Positions 13,701 through 23,900 of a DNA stretch of 64,000 bases are shown piece after piece. Origin of the DNA: Tribonema minus (lineage: Eukaryota; Sar; Xanthophyceae; Tribonematales; Tribonemataceae); contig JAFCMP010000079.1 of the NCBI GenBank assembly GCA_017506865.1, positions 682,001 through 746,000 on the forward strand, written 5' to 3'. How positions within the stretch are numbered: position 1 is the stretch's first letter; the number at the start of each line of letters is the position of its first letter. The translations under genes were made by a program, and so were the position numbers. The notes under the pieces were generated by a model. It had not been told where the DNA came from. It saw only the letters and a program-made list of their open reading frames with translations, and searched no databases.

Positions 13701-15326
13701 TAGAGAGCGCGTACCGCCGCAGCGTCATGGAGGCGGACCAGGAGCGCTTTGTGTGCCGCGAGCTCATCGTGGCAGTGCTCAAGCTGGCAAATGGCGGCAG
13801 CGCGGACGTCAGCAAGGACTTTGCGCGGGCGTGCCGCGACAACGGCCTGCAGCTCGGCCTGACCAAGGTCTTCTTCCAGCAGCGCGCGTTTAACAAGGTG
13901 CGTACGCAGCGCGCCGCCGCCGCTGCTGCGCAGCGTTAGCACACAAAAAAGAGAGTCCGCGTCATTGCAGCACAACTGCTCGAACTGCTTGATGCCAACG
14001 GCAATTCTGCCTTGGCGCTGACACGTGCACGTGCGCCCGCCCTTGATGGTGCTGCTGAGGGTTAGAGTCAGGCTACTTAGGATTAGGATTTGTTTTCAGG
14101 TTTAGGCTGACCAAGGTCTTCTTCCAGCAGCGGGCGTTCAACAAGGTGCGCGTGGGGGGCGGGGGGGGCGTTGTTTTTGTGGCAGATCACTGCGGCGGCG
14201 GCAGGGCTCTGTCTGTGCTGGTGCTGGCGGGGTGTGTGTATGGTAGGTGTTGGTATGCACATGGACTCAACCAGGACCCTCACCCTAATCCCAACCTGAC
14301 CTCGGGACCAAGGCACCGGCATGCAGGCAAGCAGCGGACAAAGTACGCCACCCGCGCTTGCAAGCGCATGCGCTTACAGTGGCCATCAACAGTCAACCTC
14401 AATCCTAACCCCAACGCTGACTTGACGTCGACCTCAACCCCCACCCTGACACACGACGCGCTTGCATGCCCAATGCTCAGCAACTTCAACCCTAACCCTA
14501 GTGCACTCTGCTTGCTTCCTCAACGCTCAGGTGGAGAAGCTGCGCACCGCGGCGCTCGCGCAGGCCGCGACCAAGATCCAGCGCCAGTGGCGCTGCTACA
14601 GGCTCCCCGAGCGCCAGGAGTACCTCCTGCGCAAGGGCTTCGCGGCGCCGCCGCCGCCGCCTGCGGAGGAGGAGAGGAAGCCGCGGCAGAGGCCCGCGGG
14701 CAGGATCGGCCTGGATCAGCTGCTGCTGCGCTACCGCCCCAGCAAGGTGCGCGCGCTTTGCACCAGTAGTACACGCTTGGGCGTACATCAGCATCTACGT
14801 GAACTGCGTTGCGGCGACTGTCGGCGCGCCCGCTGCGCGTTGCAGCCCACGTATGCCAGCCGCCGACGAACAATGTGCCAGCATCTCGACCGCTGCACGC
14901 ACGACGCCTCCTGCTAGTGTATCAGCATCTACGTGAACTGCCTTACGGCGAGCGTTGGTGCGCCCACTGCGCGTCGCAGCACGCCTGATTCCAAGCGCCG
15001 TCTCACCGCTGCATGCGCGACGCCTCCTGACGCCCCCCCTTCCGCTTTCTCACGCGTGTGCGCGCTCGCAGGCGCGCGAGGCCGCCTTCGCGGCACAGCT
15101 CGAGGCGCTCAAGTCCGAGTACGAGGCGCGCCTGCTGCCCGTAATGTCGGAGATCGCGGCGCTGCGCGCGGAGGCGGACGCGCTGCGCGCCAAGCCCGCG
15201 CGCTACGTCGTCGTCGCCGCGCCGCTCGGCGGCGACGTGCAGGCGGCGGCGGTCGCGGCGGCGCTCAGCGCGGCGCTGGAGGGCGCCGGCGCGCGCGGCG
15301 CGAAGACCGTCTCTTTCGAGGGCTGA
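4719..15326 (+). CDS. Unconventional myosin heavy chain (11 exons, 1001 aa)
   Basis: Actin-based motor. Exons: 4719-4724, 5479-5601, 6715-6872, 7274-7533, 7999-8363, 10256-10588, 11546-11908, 12234-12864, 13602-13897, 14531-14746, 15072-15326; the sum is 1002 codons with stop. An N-terminal SH3-like segment (KVWARGG, residues about 5-40) precedes the motor. P-loop GESGAGKT is at 180-187, switch I NDNSSRFGK at 235-243 and switch II DIFGFE at 480-485. The converter/relay end is RYGLLAPG...LTKVFFQQRAF. One IQ motif (KIQRQWRCYR, about 860) follows, then a short Pro/charged stretch and a helical tail of about 85 residues with no recognised cargo domain. A Gly-rich insert sits in the actin-binding loop region before SLGAQFKDSL. 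The first coding exon is only ATG GAG before GTGAGT; an in-frame ATG at 5485 is the alternative start. The tail is too short to assign a class. Introns 5 to 10 contain duplicated sequence, in several cases copies of exon edges. Confidence 0.95.
8437..9027 (+). repeat. Four decayed copies of the 3' edge of myosin exon 5 ('exon echoes')
   Basis: The end of exon 5 (8288-8363, coding NYHIFYALHAGATPDQRKHW) recurs at about 8437-8520, 8670-8752, 8857-8920 and 8972-9027, each weaker than the one before. The first copy keeps the donor GTGAGT and the following GAAGTTGA-rich intron sequence but has one extra base that breaks the frame. The copies are not needed for the protein, because exon 5 joins exon 6 in phase. 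Confidence 0.9.
10714..10934 (+). repeat. Two copies of the 3' edge of myosin exon 6 with its donor and hairpin
   Basis: The last ~75 bases of exon 6 (ending CACCAG at 10588) recur at 10714-10794 almost unchanged, followed by the same GTACGG donor and a GTACTTC...GAAGTAC hairpin. A more degraded copy is at 10871-10934. The hairpin after the true exon is GTACTTCA-AGA-TGAAGTAC near 10602-10620. Confidence 0.9.
11290..11545 (+). repeat. Duplicated intron end plus 5' edge of myosin exon 7
   Basis: The stretch 11290-11399 (TGCATGCCATTGCACTGACT..., a C-rich tract, CAG, then a copy of the exon start) parallels 11478-11583, the real intron end and exon 7 start. The echo encodes AINLEAKQAG where the real exon encodes TIYLEAEQAA. 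Confidence 0.85.
11976..12021 (+). repeat. Weak copy of an internal piece of myosin exon 8
   Basis: CCCCAGATGAGCACTGCCTC... resembles the exon 8 segment coding LDEQCLIGQPTDERFAR (about 12280-12335). Identity is partial and the copy lies upstream of the exon, in intron 7. Confidence 0.6.
12951..12987 (+). repeat. Copy of the 3' edge of myosin exon 8
   Basis: GCGAGCGCATCGCGCAGCAG... ending CGCAACGCAG followed by GTGGGT mirrors the true exon end at 12834-12864. The flanking TGAGCRCTGAYGTAGTTG word is also repeated downstream (about 13027). Confidence 0.85.
14100..14145 (+). repeat. Copy of the 3' edge of myosin exon 9 with its own acceptor-like site
   Basis: The copy codes LTKVFFQQRAFNK exactly as exon 9 does, is followed by GTGCG like the real donor, and is preceded by TTTGTTTTCAG. 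If spliced in after exon 9 it would read GTT TAG, so inclusion would stop translation. It could be a poison exon or simply a recent duplicate. Confidence 0.8.
14488..14501 (+). repeat. Telomere-like CCCTAA run in myosin intron 9
   Basis: Two full CCCTAA units just upstream of exon 10. Related degenerate words (CTAATCCCAACC, AATCCTAACCCC, GGGTTAG) are scattered from 14055 to 14420 in the same intron. Confidence 0.7.
14787..15033 (+). repeat. Diverged tandem duplication of ~140 bp in myosin intron 10
   Basis: The unit starting ATCAGCATCTACGTGAACTG at about 14787 recurs at about 14925. Both copies end with CTGCA(C/T)GC...CGACGCCTCCTG. This copy lies wholly inside the intron. Confidence 0.8.
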
Positions 15327-17968
15327 GGGGGGAGGAGAGCGAGGGCTGAGGGGTGAGGGAAGGGGCAGCGGCACGTGCGTCAATTGCCGTCCGGTGCTGG
15401 TTGAGGAGGGGGGGGGGGGGGGCGCTTGCGCAGTGCGTCGGCATCTCCCTCTCGCCCGGGCCCCATGTGCCCACGCACGCGCACCGCTGACATCTGGTTG
15501 ACAGAAAAGAGGGCGGCATTACGCAGGGGGGTTTGGCACACCGTGCCAGGCGTATGGAGGCATTTTGTGCTGCTTCGCAGCCGCGCGCCTTCTGTGCGTT
15601 TGCGGGGCACGCGTAAAGCACCCGCTGTCGCATGAGCGAATGCACGCTCTGTGTGCGTTAGGAGAGAGGGGGTGGGGGGGGGGTGGGGGCGATGCAGCGC
15701 TTGGCTTGCGGCACTCTCTCAGCGGAGGTGTTGCCTGGGCCCTGGCCTTCAGCGCCTTGCAGAGGTTCCCATGTGCACCAGCACAGTGATTGCGGTGACA
15801 CATCGTCATGCAACAGTAGCAGCGGCGATCTGTCTTGGGGGGACAAGAGGCGTCTAGCGCAAAGATCGGAGAAGGGGGGGGGGGGGGGGGGGGTGACATG
15901 TGTGTGAACAGAGCGGTCGTGCAGTCGTGATATTGTGTCGTGATGGCGTGGATTTAGAAGATCATCGTGTGCGTCACACCAGCGAGTGGTCTGCTTCAAG
16001 AGCTCTAGCGTGTGCTGCGGGCGCGTCAAGGCGTGTGTGTGTGTCGCTGCCGCTACCACGGTGCCCAGCCCGGCAGGCGTGGTCGTGGCTCTTGCCAGCG
16101 TAGCGCCACTCTGCCGCATTTGTGCACAGGCTTTTCTGACTATTATATGGACAGTATGCCATTTTTTGGGATGTTTGACGTGTCTGCTGCAGTGCTTCTT
16201 GTGTAAGGTGCTTGTGGCCAAGTGGTAGTGGGGCATGCGATGCTGATGTTTTACATGCATATACTTTTAAGTAGGTGCGTGCGGTGCATGCCAGCTAGGC
16301 GTGATGGCATGCGAACACTGCCTTGACTTCACCATCACACAATGTGTGGCTTGATATTGGCAATGATGTCTTGTCTGATGCCGATTGCCATGGCACCAAA
16401 TGACCACCACATGTGAAGATTTTTTTAAAAGCCGGCCATACGGTCTGTCAGTGTACCGCACTAGCATGCCATTGTAGTTGAGCCCCTCAATGCAGACATG
16501 TTCACAGACGCGCATCACACTTGACTGCCTGACATTGACCTCTACCTCCAGGGATGCCCCTTTTATGCTTGCGTTCTTTTGAAAGATGTCGTGCACGCCA
16601 GTGAGCGCGCTCACTGACAGCAGGCTTGTGAAGCAGCAGCGCATGAGAAGAAACATGGTGTGATGGCGGTGGCAGTTTGGAGCTGGCAGCACTTCAAGCG
16701 AAGAGAGGCGGTTCATGTTGGACCAGTACCTACTTGACAATGTACCATGCCACGTACCGTGTGTGCAAGCACTGCGCAAGCAGCATTCACACCACCACCC
16801 AATGCGCTGCGTTTTGCAGCACATGAGCTTGAGCAATGGAGCCATTGCAACACATGGACATAGGAGTCTATGACTGCGGGAAGCAGATCGCAACCTGCAG
16901 CTGCAGACCATGCTGTCCTTTTACAGTGAACACGGTGTGATGCATGCAGAGCAGCAGCGCAATGCACGCATGCCAGAGTAAAGGCCAGCGACCGACGCAG
17001 AGGCAATCGTGCAGCCTCAACGAGAAACATCGAGCAGCTGAGTCACCACAGGAGGCTCGATCACAGTTGCCAAGCAAGCAGTCCGACGCACTGCAACATT
17101 GACTCGAGTGCTGTGAGGTTAAGGTGTGTCTGTCGATTTGATGTGGGATCCCTTGTGACAGGCAGTGGTTGCAAGTCGCGTCCACGCCCAATTGTGGTGC
17201 TTTGTATGTACGACAGCATTCTCCACAATTTGGGGGCATCCGCGAATGGCACGCACTTGCAGCAACCAGCCTCAAGTGGCCCCTAGTGGGGTCCAACACC
17301 GTGATGCGGCATGTGCGAAACATTCGCACAACGTTTTGACCTGGTCCGCCAAGGACCTCGGGCAAGCTCAGCTTGAGCTCTCGACGCAAATCATGGTCGA
17401 GCCAGTACGGCCGCGTTACTGCCTTCAGCAGTCGTGGTGCTGGCAGCATTTTGTTGACTGTATGCGTGTCAACTGCGGCCGCAATGTGGACCGGGGAGTG
17501 TGACACAAGGTCTCTTGGGACCACGCTGTTGCTCTAATGCGGCGCGGCCGAACCTGCCATGTTGCTATTGCATCACCATGGCAATGACAGAGTTGCCGCG
17601 ACGCCAGTGACCAGCTTGCGCCATCGCGGTCACAGCGAAGACGCGCCATGCGTCAAGACAGCGGGCATCGGTATGTACAACCGAAACCCCCGTGTCGCTG
17701 CCATTGGGGCGTGCCGCTGCCGCCGGCCGCGCATGCGCATACCCACGTTGCAGCCAGCGGCACTGATGTACCGAGAGCGGTTTCGCTTGCAGCCCTTGCA
17801 GAGTCCGCCAAAGTCGACTCTCGAGTGCTCGCACGGCGCCGCGGGGCAGCGGAGTGCTGCCCGATCACTGACGCTGCAACTCTGACATCACCTCGCATGC
17901 GTCGGTTGCCGCGGCAACTACCAGCACTGCACACTGCCCGCCACGCAGTGCCACCTGAAGCGGCGCCG
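15327..17968. other. Intergenic region between the convergent myosin and UGGT genes
   Basis: About 2.6 kb without a recognised gene. It holds long G runs (15407-15422 and about 15877-15893) and one open frame on the minus strand described separately. No RNA gene or mobile element was recognised. Confidence 0.6.
16868..17524 (-). other. Unrecognised open frame, 218 codons
   Basis: No family recognised. The frame has two CxxC pairs (CGECC and CNHC) separated by about 20 residues, preceded by a less biased stretch including RRELKLSLPEVLGG. It starts at a non-ATG codon and has no clear splice context. It may be a remnant of a mobile-element protein or chance. Confidence 0.2.
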
Positions 17969-20900
17969 TCACGCGGCGACCTCCACTGCCGGTGCCGCCG
18001 CCGCCGCTGCTGCCGCCGCCGACGCTGCTGCCGCCGCCGCAGGCTGTTGCTCTTCCTGGTGCGCATCCGCCGCCGGCGTCGCCGCTGCTGCCGCCGCCGC
18101 CGCCGCTGCTGCCGCCGCAGGCTGTTGCTCGTCCTGGTGCACGTCCGCCGCCGGCGCCGCCGCTGCCGCAGCAGCAGCAGCCTCGATTGCCTTGACCTCG
18201 GTGTCGAGCTCGACCCAGCTCTCCGGGAAGAGGTCGCCGCTGATGACGCGGCGCGCCATGTCGAGCTTGGGCTCCTTGCGCTGCGGGTTGTTGCACAGGT
18301 CGATCGTCTTGGCGCGCGCCTTCTCGGCGTCCGCGCACCACGTCTCGCACCACAGCCACGCGCGCGGCAGCGAGTGGATCGGCACCTGGTGCTGCGCGTA
18401 GTTGGGCAGGTCCTGATCGAGGTTCGCGAGCGACGCGGGGTCGCGCGCGAGGCCCGCGTAGATGGCGCGCAGCGTGTCGCCGACGCCGCGCGCGCGGAAG
18501 CGCTCGAGGTCCACCACAAAGAGCGCGCTGATGTGGTAGGGGAGGCCGCGCAGGTGCGTCTTCCAGAAGCCGCCGCGCCAGAACTGGGGGGGGAGGCGGG
18601 GGGGGCGGTGTGTGTGTGGGGGGGGGGGGGGGGGGGGGGGGTGTCGAGCATGAGCGGTTGTCGAAGTGTGTGTGTGTGGGGGGGGGGCAGCGGGGGTTGT
18701 GCGAGTGTGCATGAGCGCTTGTCGACATGCACCCCTTCAAAGTGTTCTGAAGTGCTGCTGTGTAGTAGTGCACAGCGGTACACACAAGGGGGCGAGTGTG
18801 CCGGTGCTGTCGCATCCTGCGCGTCTCGATGGGCAGCAAGCGACAGGCACCGCGTGCAGCTGGTCTCGTCGCGCAGCAGGCAGAGCGTGCAGCGCTGGCG
18901 CGGTGTCGCATGCGCCCAAGTTTGTCGCGGCGGGTTAGGGTTAGCCTTGCAGGATGCTAGAGCTGAAATGAGTTGGGAGTCTCGTTGCAACTGTCGCTGA
19001 ACGGCATCAACGTGTGCCACACACTGACGACTTCAGTGAACAAGGAGTGAGTCTTGATGCCCATGAACGCCGCCACACACGAAGACTGTTATCGCAGCAG
19101 TAATCGACTTTGGACAAGTGCCGTCGCCGTGGAGTACCGCACTCGCACGTGCAACGGTAAAAGCTGGCCTACCGCCCCAGGGTCTCCTTGTAGGCAACAC
19201 AGATGTGGCATCATTGAGACTCCCACGGAAGTCTACTGTACTCCAGTGTGCCACAATCAAGCCCCGCGCCTTTCAACACAGTGAATGCACCCTCTTCATA
19301 CCACCAGTTTCAGCTGACCTGCTACCCCCAGGGTCGCTTCACGGCACGTAAAACGGCACAAGAGTTAGGTCAGGGTTGAGGCTCAGGGTGAGGCTTCAGA
19401 GTAAGGAGGATTAGGGCCGTACCTGATATCCCAGGGTCTCCTCGCGGCAGTTACAAAAGGGCATGAGGGTGGGTTAGGGTTGGTATTCAGGGTAAGTGAG
19501 GAGGATTAGGGTCAGACCTGATATCCCAGGGTCTCCTCGCGGCTGTCGCAGAACGGCGTGAACGCGTACGGCTTGCCCTCGAGGTCGAGCTCCCACAGCT
19601 CGCGCAGGTCCGCGCGCAGCACCTGGTCCGCGTCGACGTAGATGACGCGCTTCACATCGAGCGGGAACAGCACGTCCAGGAAGAGGATCTTGTAGCCCCA
19701 GATGATGCGCTGCTGCTCCGTCTGCGCGTGCAGCCACTCGGGCCACTGGTAGCTGACGAAGCCGACGTCGAAGCCGCGCGCGCGTGCGAGCGCGCCTACC
19801 GCGGCCTTGAGCGCCGGGCTCGCGTAGTTCTCCAGCAGCCAGAACTTGACGCGCCCGCTCGTGCGCCGCGACACGCTGAGCATCATCACCTTGAGCAGCC
19901 GCTCGTACAGGTGCCCGGACGCGAGCGAGAACACGTGGACGACGTCCTCTTCGGGCGGCGCCGCGGCCGCGGGAGGCGGCGGCGGCGACGCCGTGCGCAG
20001 CGCCGGCAGCGCATCCCACAGCCGCTGCGCCGCCGCCGCCGCCGCTGTCGACCATGCCCCCCCGTGCTGCTCGCTCGCACCCGCAGCACTGCCGCCGTCG
20101 GCAGCAGCGGCGACGGCGCCGCCGCCGCCGTCGCGCCGCCGCAGATTCACAACGGCCCTCTGCGCCGTCAGCGAGCGCACCACCAGCTCGCGGGACTCCA
20201 CGGGACCGCCGCCGCTGCCGCCCGCTGCCAGCAGCTCATACTGCTGAGCGCTGCTGGTGCCGCGTGCCAGCGCCAGCCGCCACACCCCCGGTGCCGCCTT
20301 GAGCTGAAAGTACCCGTTATTCATGCTGACGGTGTCCGATGCTGCGCCCCCGTCATTGCCCTCCCGCCGCAGCACCAGCTGCAGGCCCCCCACGGGCTCC
20401 GTGTCCCCTGCCGCTGGCGCCGCCGCCGCCGCCTCCGCCTCCGGCGCCGCCTCCCGGCACAGCCCCGACACGAGCAGGTGCTGCAGCGCGTAGCGCGCGT
20501 GCGTGACATCGGTGCCGCCGTCGCCGCACGTCGCGGTGCCATCCTCACAGCGCAGGTTGTCCAGGTCCTGGCGCGTCGCGGACGCCGCGCGCTGCACGTT
20601 CCACGCCGGCGGCGCGTCCACGCGCTGCGTCAGGATGTGGCGCCGCGGCAGGCGCGTGAACGCCGCCGTCGCCGCCGCGCCGCCGCCGCCGCCGCCGCCG
20701 CCGAGCGCGAGCCTGTAGAAGCTCTTGAGCGGCAGGTCCGAGGGCTCCAGCGCCGGCAGCAGCACGAGGGTCACGCGCACACCGATGGTGTGCGTGGCGA
20801 TGCGCAGCAGCGTGGAGGCGCGTTGCGCGGCGATGGACAGGGGGTCCAATAAGGCGACCACGCGCATGCTGCTGCTGTGCGGTCCCGTCACGGGCGCGAT

Positions 20901-23900
20901 GTTGACAACTGGGGCGCAGGCGGTTGTGGATGGCACGATAAATCATCAGTTAAGAGAGTGAAGGAAAGTCGAGAAACATGTGCCAGATGGCCCCCATGCC
21001 ACCAACAAGGCAGCAGGCGCTTCCATCGCCATGGTTCACTGCAATACGAGTACGAAATCAACACTCCAAGTGCAGCTCACACTCAGAGCACTGCGGGAGC
21101 ACATGATCACCGCTACATTGATGCGATGCTCAGAGTAGTGGCATGTGCACTGCCCTTGCAGACCTTCGCAAGAACTGTGAACAGGTGCAGTGCAGATGCG
21201 TTGTTCAACAAGGAGTGTCAACCACCTGAAGTTATCGTTTTTGCGCCGTCCGCATGTTGATCCGTCGCCATGAGCACGTCCTCCACGCACTTGTTCACCA
21301 GCTGAAGGGCAGGCACGTGATGCTGAGCGTACCGCGCCTGCAGCACCCCACACAGCTGCAGCACGCTGCCGCTGGCATCGCCGCCGCAGCCGCCGCCTCC
21401 GCCGTTGCTGAGGCGCTCTGCGTCCCCCCCGCTGCCGTCGCCATCTCCGCCGCCGCTGCTGCTGCCGTCGCCGCTGCCGCTGCCGGCGTCGCTCTGAGCA
21501 GTGCTGCGCGCCTCGTCCTGCAGCCACGAGCGCACCTGCTCCCCCAGCCGCGCCTGCACGGACACCGCCAGCGCGACCTCCTGCAGCGTGGGCGACGCGG
21601 CGTCGCGCAACGGTATGCGGCGCGCGTTCACAAAGAGCGCTGCATCGCCACCATCCAGCTCATCGCCGCCGCTGCCGCCGCCGCTGCCGCCGCTGCTGCC
21701 GCCGCTGCTGCCGTCCAGGCCCAGAGCGCGGCGCGCGGCGGCGTCCAAGCACCAGGCGCAGCGCGCGCCGCTTTGCTGCTGAGCGCCGTCGCCGCTGTGC
21801 TTCTGCCAGTGGCGCGCCAGCGCCGCCGCGGCGCCCGCGGTCATGCCGGACTGCTGCGCGACCTTGGCGACGAAGGGCGCCGACGGCGGCACGCCGCCAA
21901 TGTACGCGGTGAGCAGTGCGTGCAGCGCCGCCAGGACCTGCCACACGGATGAGCGGCGCGAGGGTTACAGGCGACAGGCGGCAAGCCGGGGTGCAGACGC
22001 CGGTCCAGTGAGAACGCATGATGCTTCGCATGCCTGACGATCCGTTCCTGAGTGGAAGGTGTAATGCCAGAACGAGACCTGCATACGTCCGTGGCCGTGC
22101 GGCAGTGCACATCGAAGAAGCGCCATCTCAGCGCCAGCGCGCTTCCGCGCCCGAGACATGCGCCGCCACGCAGCGGCGTCCCTTCACGGCATCGGCGAGC
22201 GCACATGAGACAGCGCAGCACCGCTCAGCGAGACGACGCGCACCAGCGCTCAGCAACAACGCATGCGCCCTGCTCACCTCGCGCTCGCCCTGCGCGTTCG
22301 CGGACGCCCACGCAAACGCCTCCGCCAGCGCGCGCCGCCCGCTGCGCGCCGTGTCCCCCCACACCACCGCGAGCCTCACACCGCCCGGGGGCAGAGCCAC
22401 CGCGTGTTCGTCCTCATCATTCTCTTCAAAATCGGCGCCGGCGCTCCCCGGAGGCTTGCGCCGTTTGCGCCGCTTGGGTTTGCCGCCGTCGCTGTCGACG
22501 CCGCCGCCGCCGCCGCCGCCGCTGCTGCTCTTGCTGCCGGTGAGCAGGTACTCCAGCACGCTGCGCACGAGTTTGGTGCCGCTGCTGCCCGCCGCTGCCA
22601 CGATGATGGACACGGGCTTCGCGGAGGCGCAGCTGTCTGGGCCGCCGCCGCTGCTGCCGCCGCCGCCGCTGCTGCCACCGCCGCCGCTGCCGCCGAGGCT
22701 GATCCACGGCAGCGCCTTGAGCCACGCGCCGTCCGCCAGCGGCGCCAGCGCGGGCGTGGCCTCCGCGAGCAGCGGGTGAAACTGCCGGTAGAAGGTGAGC
22801 GCTGGCATTTTGAGCAGGCGCTTGTACACGTTCTTGGTGGTCGGCGCGAGCGCGCCCTCGCTCAGCAGCGCCGCGAGCGCCTGCTGCTCGCGCGCGAGCT
22901 CGTCCTCGACGCGCTCCGGCAGCAGCGCCGCCGGCTGCGCGAAGCGGCCGTTGACGAGGTAGCAGTCGAGCGGCAGGCTGCGGTCGGAGGCCAGCCAGGC
23001 CATGTTCCTGGCGGGCGCGGGCGCGGCGGGCAGCGGTGGTGGTGTTGGCGTCAATGGCGCCAGCGCAAGCGGAAGTGAATATGCTCTGTCCTGTGCTGCA
23101 TGTGCTTCACGCGTCGCTCGCGGCAGCAGCGCATCGTTTGCGGAGCAACACTGAAGTCGGTGCACACCAGTGGTGACGCGGCCTCACAGACAAAGAACCT
23201 GGCTGCTGGGACATGCCATGAGCCAAACGCGCGACGACAATTGCAACGCTGCGGCAACAGGGAAGCACCACATTTAATCGGACAAGGATGCCATACTCTA
23301 AGCAGCCCGGGTCTCGCTGTGCGCACCCGGCAGGCACAGGAGCCACACGCCAACACGCGCCATCGCTGCGCAACGCGGCGCTGCACGCACCTCGCGGCAG
23401 CAAAGCCGTCCACGCTGTCGTCCTTCAGCACTTCCCACACGCGCGCCTCGAGCTCCGCGCGCGGCCCAATCACGCTGCGCGGCAGGGCGAGGCGCCGCTC
23501 CACGTGCGCCGCGGCGCCGAGCAGCAGGCGCACGAGGTCGCCCAGCAGCGCGCTGCCGCCGCCCTCCGCCAGCAGCGCGCCCGCCTTCTGCGCGAACACG
23601 CGCGCGATCGCGCCGTGCAGCTGCTGCGCCATGGTCAGCAGCTCGGCGACATCGCGCGCGCGCACGGGCTCGGACGCCAGCGTGCCGCCGCCGCCGCCGC
23701 CACTGCCGCCGCCGGCGCGTGCGCGCGCGCGCCGCCACTGCCGCGCCCCCGCCAGCTCCACGTCGCGCGCATCCGCGAGCACGAGCCCCACGCGCAGCGG
23801 CAGCTGCTCGGCGATCGCGGCGGCGAGCAGCAGCGCCTGCGCGCCGTCGCGTGTCGTCGGGTCCGCGACCACGGCCAGCGTGACGGCGTTGCGGCGCACC

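Noticed and set aside
16267..16911. 215-codon open frame on the minus strand
   Set aside because: Cys/His/Arg-rich composition typical of a non-coding frame, no motif and no splice context.
17648..19000. 450-codon plus-strand frame opposite UGGT
   Set aside because: Its Arg-rich sequence is the shadow of the Ala-rich UGGT C-terminus and runs through the intron.
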